Assembly (NCBI RefSeq): GCF_000176015.1
Contig: NZ_ACYY01000012.1
Location: 1-64,000 of the forward strand
Length of the DNA stretch: 64,000 nucleotides
Source: Rhodobacter ferrooxidans
GTDB taxonomy: Bacteria > Pseudomonadota > Alphaproteobacteria > Rhodobacterales > Rhodobacteraceae
Reading direction: 5' to 3'
Of this stretch, positions 24,704 through 32,472 are shown piece after piece (positions within the stretch are counted from its first letter, which is position 1; each line of letters opens with the position of its first letter). The notes under the pieces were generated by a model. It did not search any database and was not told where the DNA came from. It worked only from the letters and a program-made list of their open reading frames with translations. The translations under genes were made by a program, and so were the position numbers.

Positions 24704-24997
24704 ATGGAGAGCACCACTTACGCCTTGCCCGCGACGCCCAAGCAGATCGCCTATGCGCGCTCTCTGGCCCTGCGCAACCAGACGCTTTTGCCGTGGGAGG
24801 TTCAGCAAGACCTGCGTGCGCTCAGCGCCTGGATCGACGTGCAGGCCAGGCTGAAGCCGGGCACACAGGACAGCCGCCCGACATCAAAGCAGGTCGCCTT
24901 CGCCGAACGTCTCGCCCGCATCAAACGCCGCGCCGTGCCGGATGAGTGTTTCCGCGACAAAGGGCTGATGTCGAAGTGGATCGACGGGAACAGGTGA
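24704..24997 (+). CDS. Small duplicated-domain protein, likely SOS-regulated
   Basis: 97 aa made of two similar halves: TPKQIAYARSLALRNQ...ALSAWID (about 11-46) and TSKQVAFAERLARIKR...LMSKWID (about 61-94). Each half looks like a short helical DNA-associated unit. GGGAG lies 8 nt before the ATG, and an exact LexA box sits just upstream, so expression is probably damage-inducible. Function unknown. It is one of few plus-strand genes in a long minus-strand run. Confidence 0.75.
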   Translation: MESTTYALPATPKQIAYARSLALRNQTLLPWEVQQDLRALSAWIDVQARLKPGTQDSRPTSKQVAFAERLARIKRRAVPDECFRDKGLMSKWIDGNR

Positions 24998-25132
24998 TCC
25001 CGGTACCGGCTGGTGATGCCCCATACCGCTGTCCGGGCCTCTCGCAATCATTCGGAGCTTTTGCCACAGTGTAGTTTGGCAAAACGAGCGTAGTTGCCAA
25101 GCTATAGTGTTGCGGACTGGTTCTTCAGAACT

Positions 25133-25750
25133 TCAACCTCGGTCGAACTTCTGTCCGAGCCGCGCCAGCTCTGTGAGCGCCGCTTCCTTCTTCTGCACGT
25201 CGTCCTCTTCAGCGATGAGCTTGCGAACAGTACTGACGGACATGAACATTCTCAGCGGATTAGAAACCAAAGATTGGAACCCGTAGCTTTCGTAAAGCGC
25301 CTTGCGGCGCGCGACGCGATCTGGATCGCCGCAGTCGAGCACATCAAGCATGACGACCGCGACGCCAATCGCGTCAGCGGCAACGGCAATCCGCCGGAGG
25401 GCGTCGACAAGCAGATCGCCGCCAAACCCACCGCCGCTGAACTTCTGGTCCCGCCCGATCATGGAGATGTAGGCGGCAGGAATGTTGCCATGCGAAGGCC
25501 GGGTCCGTGCAAACTTTACAGGAAGATCCGTAAACTGAACCGCGTGCGCATTCAGAGCATAGAAGCCGATGACCGTGCCGTCTCGGTCAACCATCACATA
25601 GAGGCGGACGTTATCTGCCTTGGCGAGCTTGTTCGCGGTCTTCTGAAAATAGTTGTCGACCTGTTCGACGCCGCAAGAAAAAGCCGCCCGATCATGTTTC
25701 TCTGGATCGAACGGCTCGATGATGTAAGTGGCCGGTTCAGATGTCGCCAT
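25133..25750 (-). CDS. GNAT-family acetyltransferase toxin (TacT/AtaT type)
   Basis: 205 aa. GNAT landmarks: FSCGVEQVDNYFQKTANK near the N-terminus (typical of toxin GNATs), the strand LYVMVDRDGTVIGFYAL, the acetyl-CoA pyrophosphate loop region RDQKFSGGGFGGDLLVDAL, and a Tyr in YESYGF near residue 165. These toxins acetylate the aminoacyl group of charged tRNA and stop translation. It follows the DUF1778 antitoxin directly (ATG at 25750, antitoxin stop at 25751). The C-terminal 30 residues are a charged extension beyond the usual 170-aa length. Confidence 0.88.
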   Translation of the reverse strand: MATSEPATYIIEPFDPEKHDRAAFSCGVEQVDNYFQKTANKLAKADNVRLYVMVDRDGTVIGFYALNAHAVQFTDLPVKFARTRPSHGNIPAAYISMIGRDQKFSGGGFGGDLLVDALRRIAVAADAIGVAVVMLDVLDCGDPDRVARRKALYESYGFQSLVSNPLRMFMSVSTVRKLIAEEDDVQKKEAALTELARLGQKFDRG

Positions 25751-26059
25751 TTACTGCGACACAACCGTTTTGCCATGCCGACGGAAGGCCGAACGTAGGG
25801 CGTCAGTCGGTACCGCCGGGGTATCAAGCGCTGCGAAGAACGCCTCATGATCGACCGGCTGCAGTACCGTCCGTTCATGCGCTGCGATCGTTGCCAGCGC
25901 TGCCTGGTAAGCGGCATTCATCGTGAAGACGGAATCGTCGACGCCAGAAAGCGCCGCCGCCTGCTGGATCGCAGTCTTGATGCGCGGCTTCGTCCGGAAA
26001 TTCATCCGGGCCTCGTTACGCTCATCGATCGCGCGCGTGGTGTCGTGGAAACCAAGCAT
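25751..26059 (-). CDS. DUF1778 ribbon-helix-helix antitoxin
   Basis: 102 aa. The RHH region spans about residues 15-60 (RMNFRTKPRIKTAIQQAAAL, then a second helix SVFTMNAAYQAALA), and the C-terminal tail (LQPVDHEAFFAAL and onward) is the toxin-neutralising part. First gene of the pair; GGAGG 5 nt before the ATG. It should repress its own operon through the palindrome at 26086-26108. Confidence 0.88.
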   Translation of the reverse strand: MLGFHDTTRAIDERNEARMNFRTKPRIKTAIQQAAALSGVDDSVFTMNAAYQAALATIAAHERTVLQPVDHEAFFAALDTPAVPTDALRSAFRRHGKTVVSQ

Positions 26060-26085
26060 GGTCGCCTCCTGTTTCGCTATCCATC

Positions 26086-26108
26086 ATGTACGCCATCTTG
26101 ACGTACAT
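26086..26108. promoter_or_regulatory. Operator-like inverted repeat of the toxin-antitoxin operon
   Basis: ATGTACG at 26086-26092 and CGTACAT at 26102-26108 form a perfect 7-bp inverted repeat with a 9-nt spacer, 27 nt upstream of the antitoxin ATG. Position and symmetry fit autorepression by the RHH antitoxin. Confidence 0.65.
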
Positions 26109-26149
26109 CGCAAGCGTTCGGTCGTGAAAGTTCTTCGAGAGTATCGTGC

Positions 26150-26794
26150 TCACCCGAACCGCCGCCCTCCTTCCGTGAAGGTGTATTCGTTCACGATGAT
26201 GCCGTCTTCGATGGTTTCGTCAGACGTCAGGTGGTCGTATTCGGTCTGAAGCTGGCGGTAGAGCCAACGGGCGAGATCGCGGATCGCCTCAACCACGGTC
26301 TCCTCGGCATCCGCGGTGGGCGGTTGCCAGCTTGGGCTGTCGCGGGTGACGTCCACAGACATGGTGTATTCGTGATAATAGCGGCCGCGGTGGCTGATCG
26401 CGGCGGCAAGCTGGTAGAAGTTGCGCCGCTGTATGGCCTGAAGCCGGTCGGCGATGCTGTGCAGAGTCGCGTCCTGGGGAACATAGTCCCGGATACGCGC
26501 GGCCGCACCCTTGGCGTGGCTGAGGTAGCCCTCCAGACAAGCCCCATCCCCCTGGCTCCAGAACCCTGAAAACCAGATGCAGGGCTCGGACCGCGTCCCG
26601 CCGCCCATCAGCCGGACGGAGGTGGTTTTGAGCCGGATGCCGAGAATTTCGCAGATGCGTTCAAAATCCTCGTAGACCGTGTCCCACCAGTCATCGTGGG
26701 GGCCAAGCTCGCGATACCAGCTGCGCGCCCTTTCCTTGGCCGCATCCGAGAGTTCGGAGAACTGGTAAACGGTGGTGCAGATGACGTCAGGCAT
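26150..26794 (-). CDS. Conserved plasmid protein of unknown function
   Basis: 214 aa, mixed alpha/beta, rich in aromatic residues (SWYRELGPHDDWWDTVYEDF, IWFSGFWSQGDG). I associate this type with phage and plasmid genes that carry no assigned function; older annotations call it an antitoxin-like protein, which I cannot support. Its ATG overlaps the stop of the upstream gene by 8 nt, so they are co-translated. Confidence 0.7.
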   Translation of the reverse strand: MPDVICTTVYQFSELSDAAKERARSWYRELGPHDDWWDTVYEDFERICEILGIRLKTTSVRLMGGGTRSEPCIWFSGFWSQGDGACLEGYLSHAKGAAARIRDYVPQDATLHSIADRLQAIQRRNFYQLAAAISHRGRYYHEYTMSVDVTRDSPSWQPPTADAEETVVEAIRDLARWLYRQLQTEYDHLTSDETIEDGIIVNEYTFTEGGRRFG

Positions 26795-27206
26795 GGGCGT
26801 CCTCCCCGTTCAGCGCAGCGGCGAGCCATTCTTGGCTGCTGGTCCAGCCGACGGATTTGCGGGCACCGAGGTCGATGACATGCGCGCCGCCACCGAAAGC
26901 GTCGATGCGGGGTCGGGAACAGGTCAGCGAATACTGGAACCCCCAGAGGCCGGTGAGGTCGAGTGCGTCCGCGAGGCGCAGCACGAAGCTGATGACAGCC
27001 TCGACATCGCCGTGCTCGTCGTCATGGATCCAAAGTGTGCTGCCCTCAGGTGCGTCCTGGCGCGAGAGTGTGAGTCCTGCGAATTCCGGCTCGTCGGCTT
27101 CCTGCTCCGCGGCGCGGAGATCCTGAAACAGCGCAAGCGCGCGGGCAGCCTTGTCGGCCGTGCCGACGTCGATGATGCATGAGAAATGGGTGAAGTAATC
27201 CGCCAT
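26787..27206 (-). CDS. Conserved plasmid protein of unknown function
   Basis: 139 aa, acidic. It starts MADYFTHFSCIIDVGT and has a repeated strand pattern (LWIHDDEHGDVEAVISFVLRL). Not recognised beyond being typical of the plasmid DUF cluster. AGGAGG lies 5 nt upstream, and a perfect hairpin begins 23 nt before the ATG. Overlaps the next gene by 8 nt. Confidence 0.65.
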   Translation of the reverse strand: MADYFTHFSCIIDVGTADKAARALALFQDLRAAEQEADEPEFAGLTLSRQDAPEGSTLWIHDDEHGDVEAVISFVLRLADALDLTGLWGFQYSLTCSRPRIDAFGGGAHVIDLGARKSVGWTSSQEWLAAALNGEDAHA

Positions 27207-27228
27207 GGGGACCTCCTGAAATTGAGAA

Positions 27229-27248
27229 GCCCGGCCAAGGGGCCGGGC
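27229..27248 (-). terminator. Perfect GC hairpin between small genes
   Basis: GCCCGGCC at 27229-27236 and GGCCGGGC at 27241-27248 pair over 8 bp with a 4-nt loop. It could end the upstream small-gene transcript or belong to the leader-hairpin series, since it begins 23 nt before the ATG at 27206. Confidence 0.5.
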
Positions 27249-27281
27249 ACTGGATTGGGATGAAGGGATGAGGCAGAGCGA

Positions 27282-27479
27282 TCAGCCGGATGGCGGATCG
27301 CCTGCGGCTTGACGTGCCGCGTGCGCGCAGGGCATCTGCCGGTAAAAGCGTTTGCGTGCCGTTCGGAAGCTGCGCACGGCGCGCGTATCGGGATGTAGAG
27401 CCCGGACCGCCGCACGCAGGACAGTGAAGGGCGACGCCGTCAGCGGCAGGCGGAGGCGCAGATAGGCTGGATCGGTCAT
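27282..27479 (-). CDS. Small Arg-rich protein of unknown function
   Basis: 65 aa and basic: LRLRLPLTASPFTVLRAAVRAL followed by an Arg-rich stretch. It starts 1 nt after the stop of the frameshifted DUF6915-like gene, in the same operon. No family recognised. Confidence 0.5.
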   Translation of the reverse strand: MTDPAYLRLRLPLTASPFTVLRAAVRALHPDTRAVRSFRTARKRFYRQMPCAHAARQAAGDPPSG

Positions 27480-27480
27480 G

Positions 27481-27857
27481 TCAGCTGACCTCGACCACGG
27501 GCGAGGCGAGATGCGGATCGACGAGCGCCTCGATCCGCTCGGCCCGGCCCATCCAGGGCTCGGGGCGGATCACTTTCACCCAATCCGCAAAGCTGGGGAT
27601 GAAGCCGAGGTCCTCCTTCACATGCTGCTCGCCAACCCAACGGGTCGGGATGATGCGCCCTGTCGAGAGCGTGAGCGTCGGGCCAAAAATCGTCTCGGCC
27701 ATGAATATGCCTCGGCATGGTGGCGCAGCGCCCGGTGCCGGAAGTCTGCAGTTATGGATTTTGATGCATCGAACCAGGCATGAACTACGATGAAGTCGTC
27801 AACCGTGCCGCCCCATTTCTTCACCGAGGAAAGGGCGTGGTGGTAGGGATGTGCCAT
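27481..27857 (-). pseudogene. DUF6915-like gene split by a one-base frameshift
   Basis: Two frames continue each other. The first begins at 27857 (MAHPYHHALSSVKKWGGTVD, AAGGGGG just upstream) and runs to about 27705 (FRHRALRHHAEA). The second runs from about 27702 (MAETIFGPTLTLSTGRIIP) to 27481 (PSFADWVKVIRPEPWMGR). In the family as I remember it, the junction reads HHAEGIF-M-ET in one frame; here GAGGCATATTCATG lacks one G relative to the expected GAGGGCATATTC. So the gene carries a -1 deletion, or the sequence has an error there. Function of the intact family is unknown. Confidence 0.65.
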
Positions 27858-27868
27858 CGCCGCCCCCT

Positions 27869-28360
27869 TCAAAAATCGTGGGTTAAGAGTTCGGACGAGG
27901 TGAAGCGCTCGTTGAACTCGAGATGGATGCAGCGGGCGGAAGCGTCGAAGCAGAACTCGCCGTAGGCGCCGTCGTTGTTTTCCCAACCGCCATGGGTGTC
28001 GGAGAGGAAGTCGTAAGCCAGCTGCTCGACGACATCCTCCAGCGACAGGCTGCGCATCTCGACCTCAGGATCATCCCAGGTCAGCGCGGCATAGGGGATT
28101 TCGCTCAATGGGAAGTCGACGGCGGTCTCGCCCGACCAGGCGCCGATGCTTTCGATCTGGCCGCTGTCACCGGCACCGTCGAAGGTTACGGTGACATGGG
28201 TGATGCCGGCGGCCATGAGGCCATCGAAGAGGCGATCCTTGTTGCCCGGGCGCAGGGCGAGGGTACGGGCAGTGCGTTCGGCATGTGCGGCGAAGATTGA
28301 CCCCATATCGACGGTGGAGGGCGGCATCGGCGGTGCGAGGGTGGGTTCAGTCAGGTTCAT
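27869..28360 (-). CDS. DUF6878-like plasmid protein
   Basis: 163 aa. N-terminal helical part (FAAHAERTARTLALRPGNKDRLFDGLMAAGI), then a strand-rich domain (VTVTFDGAGDSGQIESI) and the conserved end GGWENNDGAYGEFCFD followed by a strand with HLEFNERF. This matches plasmid proteins labelled DUF6878 in my memory. GGAG precedes the ATG and a strong two-part hairpin begins 29 nt upstream. Function unknown. Confidence 0.65.
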   Translation of the reverse strand: MNLTEPTLAPPMPPSTVDMGSIFAAHAERTARTLALRPGNKDRLFDGLMAAGITHVTVTFDGAGDSGQIESIGAWSGETAVDFPLSEIPYAALTWDDPEVEMRSLSLEDVVEQLAYDFLSDTHGGWENNDGAYGEFCFDASARCIHLEFNERFTSSELLTHDF

Positions 28361-28388
28361 CGGGAAACTCCGGTAAAGGGAAAGGGGC

Positions 28389-28429
28389 GGAGCTGGGCCG
28401 GGTGATCACTCTCCCCCCGGCAAAGCTCC
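28389..28429 (-). promoter_or_regulatory. Leader hairpin of the DUF6878-like gene
   Basis: GGAGCT (28389-28394) pairs with AGCTCC (28424-28429), and the inner GCCGGG (28397-28402) pairs with CCCGGC (28416-28421). The sense-strand loop includes GGAGAGTGATCA, close to the GGGAGAGTGG seen in other leaders. Confidence 0.55.
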
Positions 28430-28462
28430 AAATCCCCCCTGCCCTTCTCTGTCTCTCGGGGC

Positions 28463-28981
28463 TCAGGCCGCGACCTGAAGCGCCCGGGTGGCAAAGGCGC
28501 GCCAGAGCGAATCGACGAGCCGCGCATCCAGCAGATCGGCACGGTGCCGCAGCCTCTCAGCCAGATCAGGCTCGCCCCATGCGGCAGCGCGGCTCGCCTG
28601 CCCGCGAAGCTGGCTCGCTTCGGTCACGACGCACCGCGCCTCGGTTGCACTGGCCACCGGATGGCACCAGGCGACGGCCCCGTCGCTGGCGGCCCCGGCC
28701 AGCACAAGCTGTTCGTCGCGATCAAGGATCGCCAGAAGCTGGAACGCGGCATCCGCGGCCATCGCCTCGGCATGATTGATCGCGCCCTCCATGGCCTCTG
28801 CCAGCGTCGCGAAACGCGCGAGAACCAGTGGGGTGGCCCGGCCCGACATATTATCCGCAGGCGTCCGGTGCGATAGGGTCAAGGCGAAGGGATGGTTGGG
28901 ATCAGCGTCGCCAATCGCAAAGACCGGCGCAAACCTCGCCGGGCAAGTGGTCGAGTGGATAGGCAGAGACAGGTCGAACAT
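28463..28981 (-). CDS. Plasmid protein of unknown function
   Basis: 172 aa, Ala-rich and mainly helical. It begins MFDLSLPIHSTTCPARFAPVFAIGD with a strand-rich first third, then helices (LVLARFATLAEAMEGAINHAEAM). Not recognised. ATG at 28981 is preferred because GGAGAT lies 8 nt upstream and a leader hairpin (29004-29018) precedes it; the frame open to 29026 is leader. Confidence 0.6.
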   Translation of the reverse strand: MFDLSLPIHSTTCPARFAPVFAIGDADPNHPFALTLSHRTPADNMSGRATPLVLARFATLAEAMEGAINHAEAMAADAAFQLLAILDRDEQLVLAGAASDGAVAWCHPVASATEARCVVTEASQLRGQASRAAAWGEPDLAERLRHRADLLDARLVDSLWRAFATRALQVAA

Positions 28982-29003
28982 CGGGAATATCTCCGACGGC
29001 GCA

Positions 29004-29018
29004 GGGAGCCGCTCTCCC
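29004..29018 (-). promoter_or_regulatory. Leader hairpin GGGAG-AGCGG-CTCCC
   Basis: On the sense strand GGGAG and CTCCC flank a 5-nt AGCGG loop, starting 23 nt before the ATG at 28981. Confidence 0.55.
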
Positions 29019-29083
29019 CGCCTCATCCGTCAAAGACTAAACCGCCGCCCTCTTCCTCGGAGGGGACGGACGGCACCAACCAG

Positions 29084-29584
29084 TTATCTTGCCGATGGCA
29101 AATCACTCCATCGGACACGCAAGTATCGACCCTGCCGTTTTGGCAACGCCTTTCGGTCGATCATTCGACCCGATACTTGAAAATCCCCGTTGATCTTGAC
29201 CACAAGTAACCTGTTGAAATTTCCTGCAGTGTCGACCACCACCACGTCTTTGGTCTTGAACGGCGTAATAGTTTTCACCTCGACATGGTCGTTGCCAAGT
29301 CTTCCGTCCGCGCCTTGGGCGTAGGTCTTGTTCAACCTGATTCCGTAAGTAATCGCACCGAAAAGTTCGCCGATATCGCCATAGACGGCGAGATGAAGGC
29401 CAGTCTCCGCGTGGTAGCTTTCCGCAAGTGATATGAGGTTTTCAAAGTAGGGTATCATTGACCGAATGGCGTTGGGGTACTTTGCCCCCCACTCCTTGTA
29501 GCGAAGCTGCTCGTCAATTTCCGACCAGGTAACCCATTCGCCATCATCATAAAACGCGCGATCTGACCAATCAGTATCATCCAT
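29084..29584 (-). CDS. DUF6998-like, possible PD-(D/E)XK-fold protein
   Basis: 166 aa. A helical N-terminal half leads to GDIGELFGAITYGIRL, then GADGRLGNDHVEVKTIT and a C-terminal strand with FQVSGRMIDRKALP. The order Glu (helix), Asp, then ExK (EVKT near residue 112) is the layout of PD-(D/E)XK nuclease-like domains, and I associate it with DUF6998. It may be a small nuclease or an inactive sensor. It stands alone between the DUF cluster and DUF932. Confidence 0.55.
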   Translation of the reverse strand: MDDTDWSDRAFYDDGEWVTWSEIDEQLRYKEWGAKYPNAIRSMIPYFENLISLAESYHAETGLHLAVYGDIGELFGAITYGIRLNKTYAQGADGRLGNDHVEVKTITPFKTKDVVVVDTAGNFNRLLVVKINGDFQVSGRMIDRKALPKRQGRYLRVRWSDLPSAR

Positions 29585-29675
29585 CTATGCTCGCCCAACT
29601 TGAAGTTTTGCAAGTGGATAGCAATCCATTTTGGCAATAAAGAGGCCGGAGGCACCAGAGCCTCCGGCCCTGCGG

Positions 29676-30875
29676 TCAGCCGACCCGGTCTAGGAGCTTC
29701 TTGGCACGCCCTTCCATATCGAGGCGGGCATCCTGCTGCGTCTTATCGCGCGCAAGCCGCGTGATGCCCTGGACGAAGTCGAAGATACTTTCGGGCGGGC
29801 GGCCCTCTTCCATCAGCACCTTCTCGATGATCTTGCCGGACTCGGCCTTCGAGAAGCCGCGTTTCCTCAGGAAGTCATCGCGGTCTTCATCCGTGCGCGC
29901 GACGATCTGCTGCCGCGCAGCCTTGATGCCGTTCACGAAGCCCTGCGGCGAAGAGTTGGCAAACCGTGTCAGCGCCGGGGCCGCCTCGTGGGCGAAGCGG
30001 GAGGCGGCGTATTTCGAGTGGCGGATCGTGATCTCCTGGAAATCTTCGACGCCCCAGAGGTTGCGGTTCTGGCAAACCGCCCGCAGGTAGAAGCTTGCCA
30101 TGCCAAGGGTCTTCGCCCCGACCTCGGAATTCCAGCAATAAAAGCCCCGGAAGTAGAGATCGGGGGAGCCATCGGGCAGCTTGCCTGCTTCGATCGGGTT
30201 GCGATCATCGACCAGGAACAGGAAGACATCGCGGTCCGAGGCATAAAGCGTGGTTGTGTCACGGCTGATTTCGACATCGGGGTTGTAGACCCCGGTCGAC
30301 CAGTCGAGCACCCCCGGCACCTTCCAGCGCGTGTCGCCCGTGCCATTGCCCGCGATGCGCTGCACCGCCTCGACCAACTCGTGGTCATGGATACGGCCAT
30401 AGTCCGGGCCGGTCACGGCGCGCAATTCGGTGCGACCATCTTCGGTCTCGAAGGTCTTCACCTGCTCGGCGCGATGGTTGGTCAGACCGTATTGCAGGTT
30501 GATCCCCGCCAGCGGCGCAGGCAGCTGCCGCAGGTAGGATGCCGGGGCGCCTACGATGCTGGCAAGCTGGCCGAAGGCCCAGTGCGTGGGCGCGACAGGT
30601 TCATGCGCTTTCGGCAGGACCAGGTGCAGCCGCTCGGGGTTGTCACGCGCGGCCTCGACGCGGATATCCGCCGTCTGCACCACCCGGCTACGGCTGCGCT
30701 CAGATCGGCCCTTCACCGATGCCCATAGATCATCGAGCGACAGATACCGCTCGTCATCAGGCCGATTGAACCATTCGGACGATACCCGCCCGTTCCGTTC
30801 ACCCCGGCTTACATCCACCTTCCAGCCACCAGCCCGCGTCGGTGCGACCGGATCCAGAACTTCCACAACGCCCAT
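29676..30875 (-). CDS. DUF932-family plasmid protein
   Basis: 399 aa. It has the DUF932 pattern: HWAFGQLASIVGAPASYLRQL, then LRAVTGPDYGRIHDHELVEAV, DRDVFLFLVDDRNPIEAG and CQNRNLWGVEDFQEITIRHS. The family is common on plasmids and phages and resembles phage/plasmid-like proteins without known activity. ATG at 30875 has GGGAG 9 nt upstream; the in-frame extension to 30923 reads through the leader hairpin and is rejected. Confidence 0.8.
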   Translation of the reverse strand: MGVVEVLDPVAPTRAGGWKVDVSRGERNGRVSSEWFNRPDDERYLSLDDLWASVKGRSERSRSRVVQTADIRVEAARDNPERLHLVLPKAHEPVAPTHWAFGQLASIVGAPASYLRQLPAPLAGINLQYGLTNHRAEQVKTFETEDGRTELRAVTGPDYGRIHDHELVEAVQRIAGNGTGDTRWKVPGVLDWSTGVYNPDVEISRDTTTLYASDRDVFLFLVDDRNPIEAGKLPDGSPDLYFRGFYCWNSEVGAKTLGMASFYLRAVCQNRNLWGVEDFQEITIRHSKYAASRFAHEAAPALTRFANSSPQGFVNGIKAARQQIVARTDEDRDDFLRKRGFSKAESGKIIEKVLMEEGRPPESIFDFVQGITRLARDKTQQDARLDMEGRAKKLLDRVG

Positions 30876-30899
30876 CGGCAATCTCCCTCGACAGGAGCC

Positions 30900-30914
30900 G
30901 GGAGCCACTCTCCC
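30900..30914 (-). promoter_or_regulatory. Leader hairpin GGGAG-AGTGG-CTCCC (DUF932)
   Basis: Sense-strand GGGAGAGTGGCTCCC, 25 nt before the ATG at 30875. The same 15-mer recurs in the ParB-like leader at 37255-37269. Confidence 0.7.
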
Positions 30915-31049
30915 AACCCTCAACCTGTCACTGGAAACTCATCCAAACTCGAACTCTAAAGCCCAGCCAGACAAGTGGGCCGGACGGTCTGCCTTTGGGC
31001 CACAAGTGGTCAGCCGTTTGAAGCATTTGTGGGGCTTGCACCCTCGCCG

Positions 31050-32018
31050 ATGAATATCCAATTCGAAGCAATCGGACGGCTTAGCCAAGGCAGATTGATG
31101 ATCGACGTATTGACAAAGTTCTTTGAAAGCTACCCGAGGAGTTTCCTAGACACGAACGGCCCTTTCGAGGGCGGGATCTCGCCCGAACTAATGTCCCGGA
31201 TGCTGGATTTTCGCGACAGGCAGCTGCACATTCTGTCCTATGCGCAGCACTATCGGATCGACCAAGAGACGGTCCAAATGTTGACCGACCTCGCCTACGG
31301 AACGAAGCCCGCTGGCCGTGAGGAAATCTACCGGGAAGCCCAGTTTCCCTTTCCTGCATTACTTGTCGAGTGCCCGGACACGACCGGTGAAGGGTCTTAC
31401 GTTGCCCTGACGACGGTAGTGGACGATTGCATGTACACCCAACGCATGCTCGTTTCCGCCAATGGGATTGTCCCAAGTCTGCTGGTTCTAAAGTCCTCAG
31501 GCCTAAAGGGCGAACTGATCTGGACACCAACCTATGAGGCGGCGATGTTGGGGCCAAAGAATCCGGATGGTGACGCCGCCGTTAAAGCCGAAAGTGAGGT
31601 CTGCAGCCACTTCGTCGCGATCGTGGCCACGATGTGTTCGATGCTCAAATACAAGGGCATGATCGAAACCGATGAAGTCCAGGCGTTCAGTCGACCTGAG
31701 CGTCGGCGAGCCGAAAAGGCCGGGAAGCCGCTTCTGGACACGCTTGTGACGCGTGTTCGACTTGGTTCCGCCGGCAAGGTCCAGCTGAAGGCAACGCAAG
31801 TAGAGAAGGATCTGGATGAACCTTCGGAAAAAAGGCGCGCGCACTGGGTAGCGGGCCACTACATGCGGCACATCGCGAGGCCTGAGAAGGTCTTCCGCAT
31901 GCCGCATGTCCGTGGCGCAGGTCCCGTGATCCCGCAAACGCGCCGAGTTGAATTGCCACATGTCGCAGATCGACTGGCAACGAAGGAGCGGCTTGCGACC
32001 ACGGGTGAGGGCGAATAG
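31050..32018 (+). CDS. Mobile-element protein of unknown function
   Basis: 322 aa. N-terminal helical part, central strand-rich part (ALLVECPDTTGEGSYVALTT), and a conserved-looking C-terminus with HWVAGHYMRHIARPEKV and MPHVRGAGPV. Proteins with this kind of ending (HWV-RGH...PHVRG) are common on plasmids and phages. The length and ending recall AcrVA2-like proteins, but I hold this only as a lead. No good RBS for ATG 31050; an in-frame GTG at 30975 is possible. Plus strand, opposite to its neighbours. Confidence 0.65.
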   Translation: MNIQFEAIGRLSQGRLMIDVLTKFFESYPRSFLDTNGPFEGGISPELMSRMLDFRDRQLHILSYAQHYRIDQETVQMLTDLAYGTKPAGREEIYREAQFPFPALLVECPDTTGEGSYVALTTVVDDCMYTQRMLVSANGIVPSLLVLKSSGLKGELIWTPTYEAAMLGPKNPDGDAAVKAESEVCSHFVAIVATMCSMLKYKGMIETDEVQAFSRPERRRAEKAGKPLLDTLVTRVRLGSAGKVQLKATQVEKDLDEPSEKRRAHWVAGHYMRHIARPEKVFRMPHVRGAGPVIPQTRRVELPHVADRLATKERLATTGEGE

Positions 32019-32098
32019 CCAACGCCTACAGCGGGCGCCAGTGTCCGCGTGCCTCCAAATTATTGTCGGGGCCTGCAGATTAGTACCAGACCACTAAA

Positions 32099-32395
32099 AT
32101 GAATGATGAGAGGCATTTGGACACCGTGGAACTCAAATATCCGATCAACCTGATGGGGGCAGAAGGCGGCGGAGAAAAGGGCGATGTCGTGACACGTGAC
32201 GGTGAATTTCTTGGAGCATGGTCCTTCGAGAAGAACGAAGCCGAGGAGACGGGCATTTTTCATTTTACCGCTGACGGTGAAGTGGAACCGACGTTCTCCG
32301 AGAGCGTCCCGGTCTTGACGAGCGGAATGCTCACAGGTCTGGCGATGAGCAATTTGTGCCGATCCATACGAGACTGGCACGACGGGCAATCCTAG
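32099..32395 (+). CDS. Small protein of unknown function
   Basis: 98 aa, acidic, with a strand-rich central part (GDVVTRDGEFLGAWSF, then IFHFTADGEVEPTF). Follows the 322-aa gene by 80 nt on the same strand and ends before a perfect terminator-like hairpin. Not recognised. Confidence 0.5.
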   Translation: MNDERHLDTVELKYPINLMGAEGGGEKGDVVTRDGEFLGAWSFEKNEAEETGIFHFTADGEVEPTFSESVPVLTSGMLTGLAMSNLCRSIRDWHDGQS

Positions 32396-32427
32396 TTTGC
32401 GCCTCGGCGTCATGCACTATTGGGCAA

Positions 32428-32451
32428 GCCCGGCGGGTTTCCCCGCCGGGC
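32428..32451. terminator. Perfect 10-bp hairpin between convergent genes
   Basis: GCCCGGCGGG (32428-32437) and CCCGCCGGGC (32442-32451) pair perfectly around a 4-nt loop, which reads GAAA on the minus strand. It lies between the 98-aa gene and the end of ssb copy 2. Confidence 0.65.
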
Positions 32452-32472
32452 CCTGGGGAGACCCCGTTCTTT

